64,000 nucleotides of DNA from an uncultured Aquimarina sp. (GTDB lineage Bacteria > Bacteroidota > Bacteroidia > Flavobacteriales > Flavobacteriaceae): NCBI GenBank assembly GCA_947497175.1, contig CANMFM010000002.1, positions 1 to 64,000 of the forward strand, written 5' to 3'. Position numbers and translations under genes: made by a program. Positions 28,754 to 40,869 of this stretch are shown piece after piece (the stretch's first letter is position 1; the number at the start of each line of letters is the position of its first letter). The notes beneath the pieces are model-generated. The model did no database searches. It had not been told where the DNA came from and worked only from the letters and a program-made list of their open reading frames with translations.

Positions 28754-29789
28754 TTCGGTATATTCTTAAGGTGTCATTCATAATTTTTCTTTCAGAAATT
28801 AAATTTCCTTTTAGTGTAGGAGCCTTAATTCCGTCGTCAAATGTAGTACTTCCCTCAAAAATTCGCGCTTCATCCCAAAGATTTTCGTCAACAAAAGATT
28901 GTATCGTATGTGTTCCGCCTTCAATAATAACAGATTGAATTTGATGTTGGTGAAGGATGGTACAAATTTCTTCTGCACTGTTGTCTTTTGTGTTGATCGC
29001 TTCATAAATAAGGTTTTCGGTATTTTCCTTTTTGAATTTTTCTGAAGTTATCACAATAGTCGCTGTAGTTTTGTCTAATATCGACGAATCTTTCGTTATG
29101 TGGCCAGATAGGTCAATTGCAATTCTTATCGGGTTGTTACCTGGCCATGATCTTGTTGTAAGCTTAGGATTGTCTTCGATAATCGTTTTACTGCCAACAA
29201 GAATGGCTTGTTCTTCTGCGCGCCACTTGTGTGTTAACTGTCTGGAACGTGTATTAGTTATCCAAATAGGTGTTCTTTTTTTTCTTGTTTCAGGAGCGAT
29301 AAAACCATCTAAGGTTTGAGCCCATTTTAAAATGATATACGGTCTTTGTTTATTATGAAAAGTAAAAAATCTCTTGTTGAGCTCTAGACATTCTTTTTCT
29401 AATATCCCTACCGTAACATCACAGCCGGCACTCATTAATTTTTTTATTCCTGTGCCAGATACTTCAGAAAAAGTGTCTATGGTGCCTATCACTACTTTTT
29501 TTATTCCTTTATCGATAATTAAATCACTGCAAGGAGGGGTTTTTCCAAAGTGACTACAAGGTTCCAGGCTTACGTAAATTGTTGCCTCTTTTAATAACGC
29601 TTGATTTTTAACTGATGCAATGGCATTTACCTCGGCATGGGGTGCTCCGGCCTGATAATGCCATCCTTCTCCAATAATCTTATTATTGTAAACAATGATA
29701 CTGCCTACCAATGGATTTGGGTACGTAGTGCCCAGGCCATTTTTTGCTAATTGGATGCATCTGTGTATATATTTTTCGTGTATTTTCAA
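28746..29789 (-). CDS. ribD: Bifunctional riboflavin deaminase/reductase
   Basis: Catalyses two successive steps of riboflavin synthesis: deamination of the pyrimidinone and reduction of its ribosyl side chain. The N-terminal cytidine-deaminase-like domain has the zinc site His51 and Glu53 (HAEVNA), Cys78 and Cys87 (EPCSHFGKTPPCSD). The C-terminal reductase domain (about 145-347) has LKWAQTLDGFIAP and VIIEGGTHTIQSF. Length is normal. It is the second gene of a tight run; other rib genes are not in the window. Confidence 0.95.
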   Translation of the reverse strand: MKIHEKYIHRCIQLAKNGLGTTYPNPLVGSIIVYNNKIIGEGWHYQAGAPHAEVNAIASVKNQALLKEATIYVSLEPCSHFGKTPPCSDLIIDKGIKKVVIGTIDTFSEVSGTGIKKLMSAGCDVTVGILEKECLELNKRFFTFHNKQRPYIILKWAQTLDGFIAPETRKKRTPIWITNTRSRQLTHKWRAEEQAILVGSKTIIEDNPKLTTRSWPGNNPIRIAIDLSGHITKDSSILDKTTATIVITSEKFKKENTENLIYEAINTKDNSAEEICTILHQHQIQSVIIEGGTHTIQSFVDENLWDEARIFEGSTTFDDGIKAPTLKGNLISERKIMNDTLRIYRND

Positions 29790-29790
29790 T

Positions 29791-30252
29791 TTATTTTAAA
29801 GATATTCTTTGTTCTTTATTAATTTTATAGGGGTAAGAAAAACTGCCGAAATGATATCTAAGACTTCCTTTGTATTGTATATTGAGAGAATCTGTTTGGA
29901 GCACCTTTAAAAGGCTTCTCAAAATATTGGTTTTATTTTTCTCATAAATTTTGGAGAGCGAAAAAGTACCTTCCAGAGGGATTGCAAATTCGTTTTTAGC
30001 CGGAACATCAAACTCTTTAGACGAAATGGTACCTACATCCATATTGTCGACAAAAATGTGAACATCCTCTATAGATAGTTTACCCTTAGCATAATTCGGG
30101 TTGTTAAAAACAGCATCAGCCTTCACGGTTATGTTACGTAATTCTATGCTTTTAACTTCAAGATTACTAACGTATTTGAATTTCGGTTTTTCAGAAAGGG
30201 TACAGCTTGTAATAAGCGTAAATATTGTTAATAATAATGAAAACTTCTTCAT
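29791..30252 (-). CDS. LEA14-like lipoprotein
   Basis: A 153-residue lipoprotein starting MKKFSLLLTIFTLITSC (lipobox Cys17), with a single LEA type 2 (LEA14/WHy) beta-sandwich: a pattern such as FNNPNYAKGKLSIEDVHIFVDN followed by VPAKNEFAIPLEGTFSL. Starts further upstream would place a charged stretch before the signal peptide, so the ATG at 30252 is preferred. Its stop is one base before ribD starts. The LEA14 domain is often linked to envelope stress proteins; function here is unknown. Confidence 0.78.
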   Translation of the reverse strand: MKKFSLLLTIFTLITSCTLSEKPKFKYVSNLEVKSIELRNITVKADAVFNNPNYAKGKLSIEDVHIFVDNMDVGTISSKEFDVPAKNEFAIPLEGTFSLSKIYEKNKTNILRSLLKVLQTDSLNIQYKGSLRYHFGSFSYPYKINKEQRISLK

Positions 30253-30381
30253 TGATTCCTGGTCAGATTTAACGTATATTTCAATATCCTTTAGAAGTGA
30301 TTTTTTATTCAAAAGTAACAGCGTAAAAATATTCTTATTCTAGTATATATTGATAGAGCAAAAGTAGTATTTAAAAATATA

Positions 30382-30867
30382 ATGGGGACAATAAAAATAA
30401 GGAAGATAAAGCCCGAAGATAATCAGGTAGTAGCTAAGGTAATTAGAGAGGTTTTAGTAGAAATGGGGATTCCAAAGGTGGGAACCGTTTTTGAAGATGA
30501 AGCTCTTGATATGATGTATGAGACATATAACTACTCAAACAGAGCGTATTTTGTTGTAGAAGAAGAGGGTGTGGTTATCGGAGGTGCAGGAATAGCTCCA
30601 TTAGAGCATGGAGACTCTGATACCTGCGAGCTTCAAAAAATGTATTTTTTACCTATTGCCAGGGGTAAAGGAATTGGATTGAGAATGATACATACCTGCC
30701 TTGATTTTGCCAAAGAACAAGGTTTTGTTAAGTGTTATCTGGAGACCATGCCGTATATGAAGGCCGCAAGAAAATTATACAAGAAAGTCGGGTTTAATGA
30801 TTTGGATGGCCCGGTAGGTAATACAGGTCATTATAGTTGTCAAGCATGGATGATAAAAGATTTATAA
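30382..30867 (+). CDS. GNAT-family N-acetyltransferase
   Basis: A 161-residue GNAT protein with the acetyl-CoA loop FLPIARGKGIGLRMIHTCLDFA (about 92-113) and the segment TMPYMKAARKLYKKVGF near the C-terminus. No substrate-specific feature is visible. It is divergent from the LEA14-like gene and only 16 bases upstream of prmC, so the two probably share a transcript. Confidence 0.9.
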   Translation: MGTIKIRKIKPEDNQVVAKVIREVLVEMGIPKVGTVFEDEALDMMYETYNYSNRAYFVVEEEGVVIGGAGIAPLEHGDSDTCELQKMYFLPIARGKGIGLRMIHTCLDFAKEQGFVKCYLETMPYMKAARKLYKKVGFNDLDGPVGNTGHYSCQAWMIKDL

Positions 30868-30883
30868 TAAAAAAAGACTCCAA

Positions 30884-31735
30884 TTGAAGATAAAAGATCT
30901 AAGGGATGACTTTTTGAATTCTCTATCAACAATCTATGATATAGAAGAAGCACGTTCTTTTTTTTATATGCTTTCAGAACATATTGTAGGATTGAGTCGG
31001 GTGGATATTGCCATGCATTTAAACAAAGAACTCTCTGCTTCAGAGATTACCGGTTTTATGAATGCACTTAAGCAATTAAAGAAACAAGAACCTATACAGT
31101 ATATCATAGGTCATACAAGTTTTTATGGGCTTAATTTTGATGTAAATCATCATGTTTTAATCCCAAGACCAGAAACCGAAGAATTGGTAGATTGGATGAT
31201 AAAAAACCTACATAAAACAAAAAGACCTGTTAATATTCTGGACATCGGAACAGGTAGCGGTTGTATAGCGGTTTCTTTGGCAAAAAATCTGTCTCAGGCA
31301 AATGTATATGCAATTGATGTTTCAAAAGAAGCAATTCTTGTGGCTAAAGAGAATGCGAAGAAAAACCAAGTAGTTGTATCGTTTATACAATCAGATATAT
31401 TAAAGACTGAAGATTTACCGATGCACTTTGATGTTATAGTTTCTAACCCGCCATACGTTAGAGAGCTAGAGAAAAAAGAGATGCAGCTAAATGTTTTAAA
31501 TAACGAACCAGCATTGGCACTATTTGTAGCCGATGATAATCCTTTAATCTTTTATAAAAGAATTACCGAATTGGCAAAGAGGAACCTTACCCCTGGAGGT
31601 TCTTTGTATTTTGAGATTAATCAATATCTAGGATTAGAGACAAAGAACATGATTAAAGCCTCAGGCTTTAAATCTGTGATATTGCGTAAGGATGTATATA
31701 ATAATGAGCGAATGATACATGCGTGTGTACACTAA
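30884..31735 (+). CDS. prmC: Peptide chain release factor N5-glutamine methyltransferase
   Basis: Methylates the GGQ glutamine of release factors RF1 and RF2. The 283-residue protein has a helical N-terminal domain (1-70), VLIPRPETEELVDW, the SAM motif DIGTGSGCIAVSLA (about 120-133) and the catalytic NPPY (188-191). The only start that keeps the helical N-terminal domain is the TTG at 30884 (reading MKIKDLRDDF), as no ATG lies before residue 29. It is 12 bases before the LOG-family gene. Confidence 0.95.
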   Translation: MKIKDLRDDFLNSLSTIYDIEEARSFFYMLSEHIVGLSRVDIAMHLNKELSASEITGFMNALKQLKKQEPIQYIIGHTSFYGLNFDVNHHVLIPRPETEELVDWMIKNLHKTKRPVNILDIGTGSGCIAVSLAKNLSQANVYAIDVSKEAILVAKENAKKNQVVVSFIQSDILKTEDLPMHFDVIVSNPPYVRELEKKEMQLNVLNNEPALALFVADDNPLIFYKRITELAKRNLTPGGSLYFEINQYLGLETKNMIKASGFKSVILRKDVYNNERMIHACVH

Positions 31736-31747
31736 AAAACATAAGAA

Positions 31748-32338
31748 ATGAATACTTTAGATTCGATTTGTGTATTTTGTGGTAGTAGTGAAGGTAATGA
31801 TACCAAAGTGATGTCAGAAGCCCTTTTACTTGGAGAGAAACTTGCACAAAAAAATATTACCTTGGTCTATGGTGCTGCCAAAATTGGAATTATGGGGCAA
31901 GTCGCCAAAGGAGCGATGAACTATAAAGGAAATGTGATTGGAGTAATTCCGGAATTTCTGAAGTTGAAAGAGGTTGTGCATCAGGGACTAAATGAATTGA
32001 TTACGACCAGCAATATGCATGAAAGAAAAATGAAAATGCACGAACTTAGCGATGGATTTATCACATTACCTGGTGGTTTCGGGACATTAGAAGAGCTTTT
32101 TGAAATTACGACCTGGGCACAATTAGGGTTACACCAAAAACCGATAGGACTTTTAAATACCAGAGGATTTTATGATAGTCTGTTAGCGCTATTAGAAAAC
32201 ATGGTCAGAAGAGGGTTTTTGAAAATGGAAAATTATGAATTGCTTTTGGTTGATGATGATATAGATCGTTTGTTAGAAAAAATGAAAAACTTTAAACCAG
32301 TTCAGGTACCTAAGTGGTTAAAACTGGATAGAACCTAA
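31748..32338 (+). CDS. LOG-family nucleotide hydrolase (TIGR00730)
   Basis: A 196-residue Rossmann-fold protein with the LOG motif PGGFGTLEE (108-116) and an N-terminal VCVFCGSSEG-like segment (SICVFCGSSEG). Plant homologues are cytokinin riboside 5'-monophosphate phosphoribohydrolases; bacterial members hydrolyse nucleoside monophosphates such as AMP at the N-glycosidic bond. It follows prmC by 12 bases on the same strand. Confidence 0.93.
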   Translation: MNTLDSICVFCGSSEGNDTKVMSEALLLGEKLAQKNITLVYGAAKIGIMGQVAKGAMNYKGNVIGVIPEFLKLKEVVHQGLNELITTSNMHERKMKMHELSDGFITLPGGFGTLEELFEITTWAQLGLHQKPIGLLNTRGFYDSLLALLENMVRRGFLKMENYELLLVDDDIDRLLEKMKNFKPVQVPKWLKLDRT

Positions 32339-32479
32339 ATTGATTTATAAATTACAACACAAGAATTACGACATATGCACAAGGTTTAGTAACTCATCAT
32401 TAAAAGGTAAATATCTTAAATTATTCGTATTAATAGATGACAAGATAACTTGTGTAAATAATTGAAACCTCGATTTTAA

Positions 32480-35160
<2,681 letters not shown>

Positions 35161-35274
35161 GTCAAAACCATAGACTGTAAGACCTTTAATTATTATAATT
35201 TTGCTATATTGTGTACAGGAATATATCACACTAAATTATTTCAGGAAGGCATACTCAGAATTAGTAGAGGTTAA

Positions 35275-35987
35275 TTGCTTGAGTATAAAAAATGGTTAAT
35301 GAATGGAGAAAAACTACTAAAGCTTGTTATTTTCTTTTTAATCGTATCACAGGTACTTGGTTTTGTTTTTAAAAATCTCCTGTTATATAACTATGCCAAT
35401 ACAATACTTCCTGCTTTAATTATTTTGCTTTATTTTATAAGTACCAAAAGAATAAAATTATTTGACATAGTTGTTCTTTTGGCTCTTTTGATTGGTCAGT
35501 GGGTATTTTTTTTTGTGGATTGGGATATTTTAATAAAGTCACAAATAGTAAGGCGAATTACAATTTATATCTTGGTGTTTTATTTTTTGTATGACAACCA
35601 TAAGTCATTTAAGTATAATAGAAGAGATGTATTTACATTAGTATTAGGTAGTTCTTTGTATACTGTAATTTTCATTATGGCTTATCTATCATTAAGAGAA
35701 CAAATGGGAGCGTTGCATGGGATAGGTTTTCTCAACTTACTGTTGATTTATATTTTACTGATTGTAGGCGCAATGCATTACATTAACATACGATCAGAAA
35801 AATCCCTTTGGTTTTTGTATCAATGCTAAACGTTGCGTTCAGCGATTTTATGTTGTTGTTAGATAGATTTTATTTGCACTCATATGAATTGGAGGTCTTA
35901 GTATTGATATGTGAACCTTTGGCGATTGTTTTTTTTGGTAAACTATATGGCGACAAAATCTCTAAAACTCAAATCAGAAGAATTTGA
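35275..35987 (+). pseudogene. YhhN-like membrane protein, copy 2, broken by a single frameshift
   Basis: The first frame (TTG at 35275, or ATG at 35299) ends at a stop at 35829 just after RSEKSLWFLYQC. In the -1 frame the reading continues directly with VSMLNVAFSDFMLLLDRFY and ends at TGA 35985-35987. This aligns with SLFFLIAILNFIVSDACFA of copy 1 without a gap. One base appears to be missing at the T5G run near 35815-35819. The restored product would be about 237 residues. The restored stop overlaps the TTG start of copy 3 by 4 bases, supporting the longer reading. Mutation, sequencing error or frameshifting cannot be separated here. Confidence 0.75.
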
Positions 35988-36709
35988 AGGGTTTTAATAA
36001 TAAAAACTATGATTTGAAAATAGCAAGATTTACATACCACTTATTTTATACGACAGGTTTTCTTACTATGTTGGCAGCTATTTTTGCTCAGGACATACTT
36101 ATCTATTTTAAGCCTTTTGTTATCATTACGTTAGGGTTGTTGTATTTGGCTAATACAGAAAATAAAAATTATGTTGTTTTAACGAGTTTATTCTTGCTCT
36201 TAATTTGTGAAATACTTTTTTTACAAGATTATTTGGGGAATTTCGAGATCTTACATGTTTTACTCTCGATATATTATGCTCTTAATATTGGCTTACTTTG
36301 GAAGAGTTTACAGTTAATTAAGATAAAGCTTAAAAAGATTTTTACACTACAATTGCTTATATCGATGGCTCTAATTATTTATGTATTATATTCTGTAGCG
36401 CAATTAATTCTGCCCAGGGTAGATGATCATCATGTTGTGCTGATCATGCTGATTTTTTTCTTTTCATTATTCATAGGAGTATGCTACTATATTTATTTAA
36501 ATAGTAAAACAATCATTAGTTATTCATTAATGGTGGCGGCGTCATGTTTTTTGATTGTAAATATTTTAGCGGCTTTAAACCGGTTATATGTTTCTATCGA
36601 AGTGTTCTCGATCATAAACAACCTTTTACAGATTTTTGGGCAGTTTTTTCTTGTGAAATTTTTTATTGATCAACATAAATTACTTCCTAATGAAGAGGAT
36701 TATTTTTAA
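35984..36709 (+). CDS. YhhN/TMEM86-like membrane protein, copy 3
   Basis: A 241-residue protein with about eight membrane helices, alignable with copy 1: IYFKPFVIITLGLLY for the first motif, ICEILFLQD where copy 1 has GD, VNILAALNRLYVSIEVFSI where copy 1 has SDACFALNRFYI, and FGQFFLVKFFI at the end. Two of three motif acids are changed, so catalysis by the usual residues is doubtful. The start is TTG at 35984, overlapping the restored stop of copy 2, or TTG at 36014. No ATG lies before residue 30. Confidence 0.6.
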   Translation: MKGFNNKNYDLKIARFTYHLFYTTGFLTMLAAIFAQDILIYFKPFVIITLGLLYLANTENKNYVVLTSLFLLLICEILFLQDYLGNFEILHVLLSIYYALNIGLLWKSLQLIKIKLKKIFTLQLLISMALIIYVLYSVAQLILPRVDDHHVVLIMLIFFFSLFIGVCYYIYLNSKTIISYSLMVAASCFLIVNILAALNRLYVSIEVFSIINNLLQIFGQFFLVKFFIDQHKLLPNEEDYF

Positions 36710-36749
36710 AAGTTAATAGTAGATTTATAGTGTTTAATACTTCGAGTTT

Positions 36750-37454
36750 TTGAAAAAAATAAATTTTACATATTTAATATTCTATTGCGCTTTTGTAATG
36801 GTAATTTATGTAGCTGTTTTTTTGGATAAAGCGTTGTTGATCTACATAAAACCAATAGCGCCTCTTTCTTTAATTTTGTTGTACGTAAAATCGGTTAAAA
36901 AAATTGATCCTTTATTTCCTTTAAGTATGGTTGTAATATCAATTACTGATATTTTTAATTATATCGATTTTATAAAATTTTTTGATCTCATTGCTTTGTT
37001 GATATCCCTATTTTATATTCTTTGCCTTTTTTTATTAAAAGATTTTATTTCTAAAGAAGATGTGAAGCTTAGTAAATTAGTATCTCCACCGGTTATAGTT
37101 AGCATACTTTTTATTACCTATCTGATCTATTCTATTGTTGAGATTGCAATGCCCGAAGTTGGGAACTCTCTAGGATCTATTGTTTTGATTGTTACAAGCT
37201 TACTTTCATTTGTTGCAGTCAGTTTTTTCATCTACGTAGCAGATAGATATGATAAATCAATTTTTTTATTTATTTCGGCTTGTTGTACATTATTTGTAGA
37301 TACAATTTTAGCTATAAACGAGTTGTACTATTATACCAGGGTTTTTACAGTACTTATTAATATTGCAGAAATAGCTGGCCTTTATTTTTTTACCATATTT
37401 TTAGTACGCACAAAGCTAGTCGATGTAGAAACGTTTAAAGAAAACTATTTCTAG
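36750..37454 (+). CDS. YhhN/TMEM86-like membrane protein, copy 4
   Basis: A 234-residue multi-span protein related to the three genes before it: IYIKPIAPLSLILLYVKS, SITDIFNYIDF, and VDTILAINELYYYTRVFTV near the end. It keeps acidic residues at both motif positions (TD and VD) but is the most diverged copy. The TTG at 36750 is the only start that keeps the first membrane helix intact; the first in-frame ATG comes at residue 17. It is separated from the helicase gene by 79 bases. Confidence 0.58.
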   Translation: MKKINFTYLIFYCAFVMVIYVAVFLDKALLIYIKPIAPLSLILLYVKSVKKIDPLFPLSMVVISITDIFNYIDFIKFFDLIALLISLFYILCLFLLKDFISKEDVKLSKLVSPPVIVSILFITYLIYSIVEIAMPEVGNSLGSIVLIVTSLLSFVAVSFFIYVADRYDKSIFLFISACCTLFVDTILAINELYYYTRVFTVLINIAEIAGLYFFTIFLVRTKLVDVETFKENYF

Positions 37455-37533
37455 GGTGAAGTAATGATGATCAATGATCTTGTTTCTTAGCAATGCTTTA
37501 TATTCGCACTAATTTAAATAATCAGATACTCTA

Positions 37534-40257
37534 TTGGAAATTTTATCATTGATCAACTACTTTACTGACTGCTACAGGGCAGACAATAGAGAGTTTAGTA
37601 TCGAGAATTTTTTTTCTTCTAAGTTTGAAAATCAAACGCTTCAAAATCTGGAGGAAGAACTAATTAACGGTAGGTTTAAACATCAATACATACCTGATAA
37701 GCCCGCTGAAGCTATATCTAAAAACCTTCAGTTGTATAAAAGAGATAAACAGTTGTTTTATTGCTCACTTTTTTTGGTCGGCAAACGAAAGCTGTTTAAT
37801 AAAAAAACACAAATAATTTGTGCACCCTTATTTTTTTATCCTTCAGAAATAGTACATCAACTACATGGAGAATATCTTATAAAATTACCGATAGAAGAGC
37901 GGCAAGTTAATTATGGTTTTCTAAAAACGTTGGAGTTTAATACTTCATTTGAGAAATTTCAAGAAGAATTTACGATTTTACTTCATGAAGAAATAGTAGA
38001 TTATCCTTTCATCACCAGAATGCAGCGAATATTTGAAAAACATGTTTCCAATGTTTCTTTTTCCGATGATTTTGCAATGTTTCCTAAGTTGTTAAAGCCA
38101 TCACTGGTAAAAAAATATAGCAAAGAAGGCGGGGATGAAAATTTTGATCGTTTTAAGCTGCTACCTACTTCAGGAGTATTGGTGTCAAGTAGGGCGAGCA
38201 ACATTCAAAATGTGGTTAATGAATTAGAGCAATTATCAAAAGTCTCAGATTTTTCATCTGCAATTCATTCTTATCTCGATAATTATGATCAGCCCAAAAC
38301 AGAAGCATATGTGCCTTTAATCAAGCCGTTTATTCTTAATAAAGCGCAAGAAAAAAGTATTGCGTCTGCAAATGAGATGGGAAAATCTGTGATTATTGGT
38401 CCTCCAGGCACGGGTAAATCATATACAGTTGCTGCGATTGCCATAGATTGTCTTAGTCAAGGAAAGAGTGTTCTTATTGCTACGAGAACCGATGAGGCAT
38501 TACAGGTGATTTCAGATAAACTAAACTCTTTTTCTGTGGGGCGTTATAGAATGAAAGCAGGCGGATCCAGATACAAAATGTCCTTAGTGTCTAGCCTCGA
38601 AAAATTTTTATATCGATTTGATCAATTACCTTTCAGGAGCGAAATTGATAAAAAATTCAATCACTTAGAATTTCTACAAAAGAGGTTGAAGGAGATCGAG
38701 CTTGAGTTTTCAGAAATTGATAAAAAAAGCGAAGCTTTGACTCGTACGATTCTAAAAGAATCAGGTTTTATACGAAGTGTACAGCTTAAATGGTTAGCCT
38801 TATTTAAACAATGGGAACAGCAAGAGTGGGCGTTGATTGATGAATATATGTCTTCTCTTCATAATAGTATTCAAAAGTCAAATAAAAAATTGATGGGGCA
38901 ACTATTGGGTAAAATTAGAAATCGGGTGCTGCATCATTGGGAAGAGCTTCAAAACCTTGTAAATTCTATACGTAATAATGATCTGTCGATGAAAGCCGAT
39001 GAGTTACAGTCGGTTAATTTTAATATCATACTTGATGCCTTACCTATTTGGTTGGTAAAGATTGATCAGGCGGCAGAAATACTTCCTTTAAAAAAAGAAA
39101 TGTTTGATTTGCTGCTTGTTGATGAAGCTACACAATGTGATATGGCTGGGGTTTTACCCCTGATGCAAAGAGCAAAAAAACTTGTGATCACCGGAGATCC
39201 AAAACAATTAAGACATGTTAGTTTTTTATCCAAACAACAAATGTTTTCAATAGCAAGAAAACATAATATTTCCTGGAACGAAAAGTATAATTATAGAAAT
39301 AAAAGCCTTCTTGATTTTGTGTTAGAGCATACCACATCTTCAAAGCAAGTAACGCTTCTAAATGAGCATTATAGATCGTTACCAGATATTATTCGCTTTA
39401 GCAATCTAGAGTTTTACGAAAACTCATTGTTAGTCATGAATGATCTTCCAAAATATAAAAACCAAAAATCTGTTTTTATTCATGAAGTAAAAGGCAAAAG
39501 AAATGATAAAGGAATTAATGAGGAAGAAGGAGCGCTAATTCTTAAGTATATAAAGAATCTTATTTTGCAAGAAGAAGGTGTTCAGAAAAAACAAGCAACT
39601 AGTTTAGGAGTAATTTCTCCATTTAAAGATCAAGTTATATATTTGGGTAAATTGATTCGAAAAGAAATTTCTTTGAATCAGCTTCGCAAACATAATATCC
39701 GCCTTGGTACTCCATATTCTTTTCAGGGAGATGAAAGAGATATTGTTCTTATTTCGATGGCTATAGATAATGATTCGCATCATAGCGCGTTACATTATCT
39801 AAATAGAACAGATGTTTTTAATGTTATGATAACCCGAGCCAGAAACGTACAGGAAGTCTTTTTGTCTGCGACTATTAAAAACCTAAAGCTCGATTCACTA
39901 TTGCGTAAATATTTAGAAAAATCTTTAGATAATTATAAGCCCGTCACTCAAAAAAATCAATTAGATATATTTACAAAACAAGTATGTGATTTTTTGGATG
40001 GTATTGATTTAGGGATTAATTACTATGTAGGATATCAGCTATCTGGATTAATAATAGATATTTTAATAGAAAAAAACGGACACTATCTGGGAATCGATTT
40101 AATTGGATATCCAGGTGATTTTGAAGCTTCATTTTCTATAGAACGTTATAAGGTTTTATACCGTGTTGGAATTCAGGTTATTCCTCTAAGTTATGTTACC
40201 TGGTATTTTGATGAAAAAATAAAAGAACGAATGTTAGAGCGGTTGGATACTTTATGA
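37534..40257 (+). CDS. SF1 (DNA2/NAM7-like) helicase with C-terminal nuclease-like region
   Basis: A 907-residue protein. Residues 1-270 are an unrecognised N-terminal part. The helicase core has Walker A GPPGTGKS (289-296), a helical insert with coiled-coil character (about 360-500), the Walker B-type VDEATQCD (529-536), GDPKQLRH (554-561), PYSFQGDERD (727-736) and the arginine finger segment NVMITRAR (763-770). The last 90 residues resemble Vsr or MTES_1575-type endonuclease folds: a strand with Asp842 (IIDILIE), GIDLIGYPGDF with Asp855, then a helix and VIPLSYVTWYF. The start is TTG at 37534. Such fusions often belong to defence systems, but no defence partner is adjacent. Confidence 0.8.
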   Translation: MEILSLINYFTDCYRADNREFSIENFFSSKFENQTLQNLEEELINGRFKHQYIPDKPAEAISKNLQLYKRDKQLFYCSLFLVGKRKLFNKKTQIICAPLFFYPSEIVHQLHGEYLIKLPIEERQVNYGFLKTLEFNTSFEKFQEEFTILLHEEIVDYPFITRMQRIFEKHVSNVSFSDDFAMFPKLLKPSLVKKYSKEGGDENFDRFKLLPTSGVLVSSRASNIQNVVNELEQLSKVSDFSSAIHSYLDNYDQPKTEAYVPLIKPFILNKAQEKSIASANEMGKSVIIGPPGTGKSYTVAAIAIDCLSQGKSVLIATRTDEALQVISDKLNSFSVGRYRMKAGGSRYKMSLVSSLEKFLYRFDQLPFRSEIDKKFNHLEFLQKRLKEIELEFSEIDKKSEALTRTILKESGFIRSVQLKWLALFKQWEQQEWALIDEYMSSLHNSIQKSNKKLMGQLLGKIRNRVLHHWEELQNLVNSIRNNDLSMKADELQSVNFNIILDALPIWLVKIDQAAEILPLKKEMFDLLLVDEATQCDMAGVLPLMQRAKKLVITGDPKQLRHVSFLSKQQMFSIARKHNISWNEKYNYRNKSLLDFVLEHTTSSKQVTLLNEHYRSLPDIIRFSNLEFYENSLLVMNDLPKYKNQKSVFIHEVKGKRNDKGINEEEGALILKYIKNLILQEEGVQKKQATSLGVISPFKDQVIYLGKLIRKEISLNQLRKHNIRLGTPYSFQGDERDIVLISMAIDNDSHHSALHYLNRTDVFNVMITRARNVQEVFLSATIKNLKLDSLLRKYLEKSLDNYKPVTQKNQLDIFTKQVCDFLDGIDLGINYYVGYQLSGLIIDILIEKNGHYLGIDLIGYPGDFEASFSIERYKVLYRVGIQVIPLSYVTWYFDEKIKERMLERLDTL

Positions 40258-40346
40258 AGAAATGATTTTTCGGTTTTCTTGAAGTAAACGAAGTGATTTT
40301 AAATTGTAAAATAGCTACATTTGTGGCTTCTTAATCTTTTTTATAA

Positions 40347-40868
40347 ATGATTTTAAAGGGTCTTAAAAGAAATGCGATAAAAAAAAGTATTGAAACTCAT
40401 TTGAAGAAGAGAAACACTTCATCTACAGGTATTTCGAGCCTCAAAACCCTTGCGGTGCTGGTGGATGCTTCCAATTCGATCAATATAGGGGCTATAGTAA
40501 AGCTGGCTAATGAATTGCAAGTTAATCCCGAAGATTTGAAAGTAGTAGGATATAAAGAAGACAAAGATATAGAAGATGACAAGGATGCTGCATATTATAA
40601 TGATAAAAGCTTTGCTGTTAATGGTTCTGTTAAAAACAGAGCTTTACAGGATTTTATGAATAAAGAGTATGATGTGTTGATCACTTTTTATGAAGAAAAT
40701 AAATTAGAGTTGAATTATGTTGCGGCAGTTTCAAAAGCAAAACTGAAAATTGGTTTTGCCGAGGTAGATAATCGAATTAATGATTTAATTATTGGGTCTA
40801 CAACAAACGACACCAATCTTTTTATATCAGAACTAAAGAAATATTTAAAAATTTTACAGGTAATATAG
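40347..40868 (+). CDS. DUF6913-family protein
   Basis: A 173-residue soluble protein of the DUF6913 family, found beside dapA in flavobacteria. The N-terminal 35 residues are basic and helical (LKRNAIKKSIETHLKKR), followed by an alternating alpha/beta part with VLVDASNSINIGAIVKLAN and YDVLITFYEENKLELNYVAA. It ends one base before dapA starts. A possible -7 box TACATTTG lies at 40316-40323. No function is established. Confidence 0.75.
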   Translation: MILKGLKRNAIKKSIETHLKKRNTSSTGISSLKTLAVLVDASNSINIGAIVKLANELQVNPEDLKVVGYKEDKDIEDDKDAAYYNDKSFAVNGSVKNRALQDFMNKEYDVLITFYEENKLELNYVAAVSKAKLKIGFAEVDNRINDLIIGSTTNDTNLFISELKKYLKILQVI

Positions 40869-40869
40869 T

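Noticed and set aside
35814-35822. Programmed -1 frameshift in the second YhhN-like gene
   Set aside because: The frame change has the right direction, but the heptamer at the site (G TTT TTG) does not follow the X XXY YYZ rule and I see no downstream stem-loop. A mutation or sequencing error is simpler.
37534-40257. Helicase as part of a named defence system such as Mokosh or Zorya
   Set aside because: No phospholipase D domain, no motor-type membrane genes and no second required component are adjacent, so I do not assign a named system.
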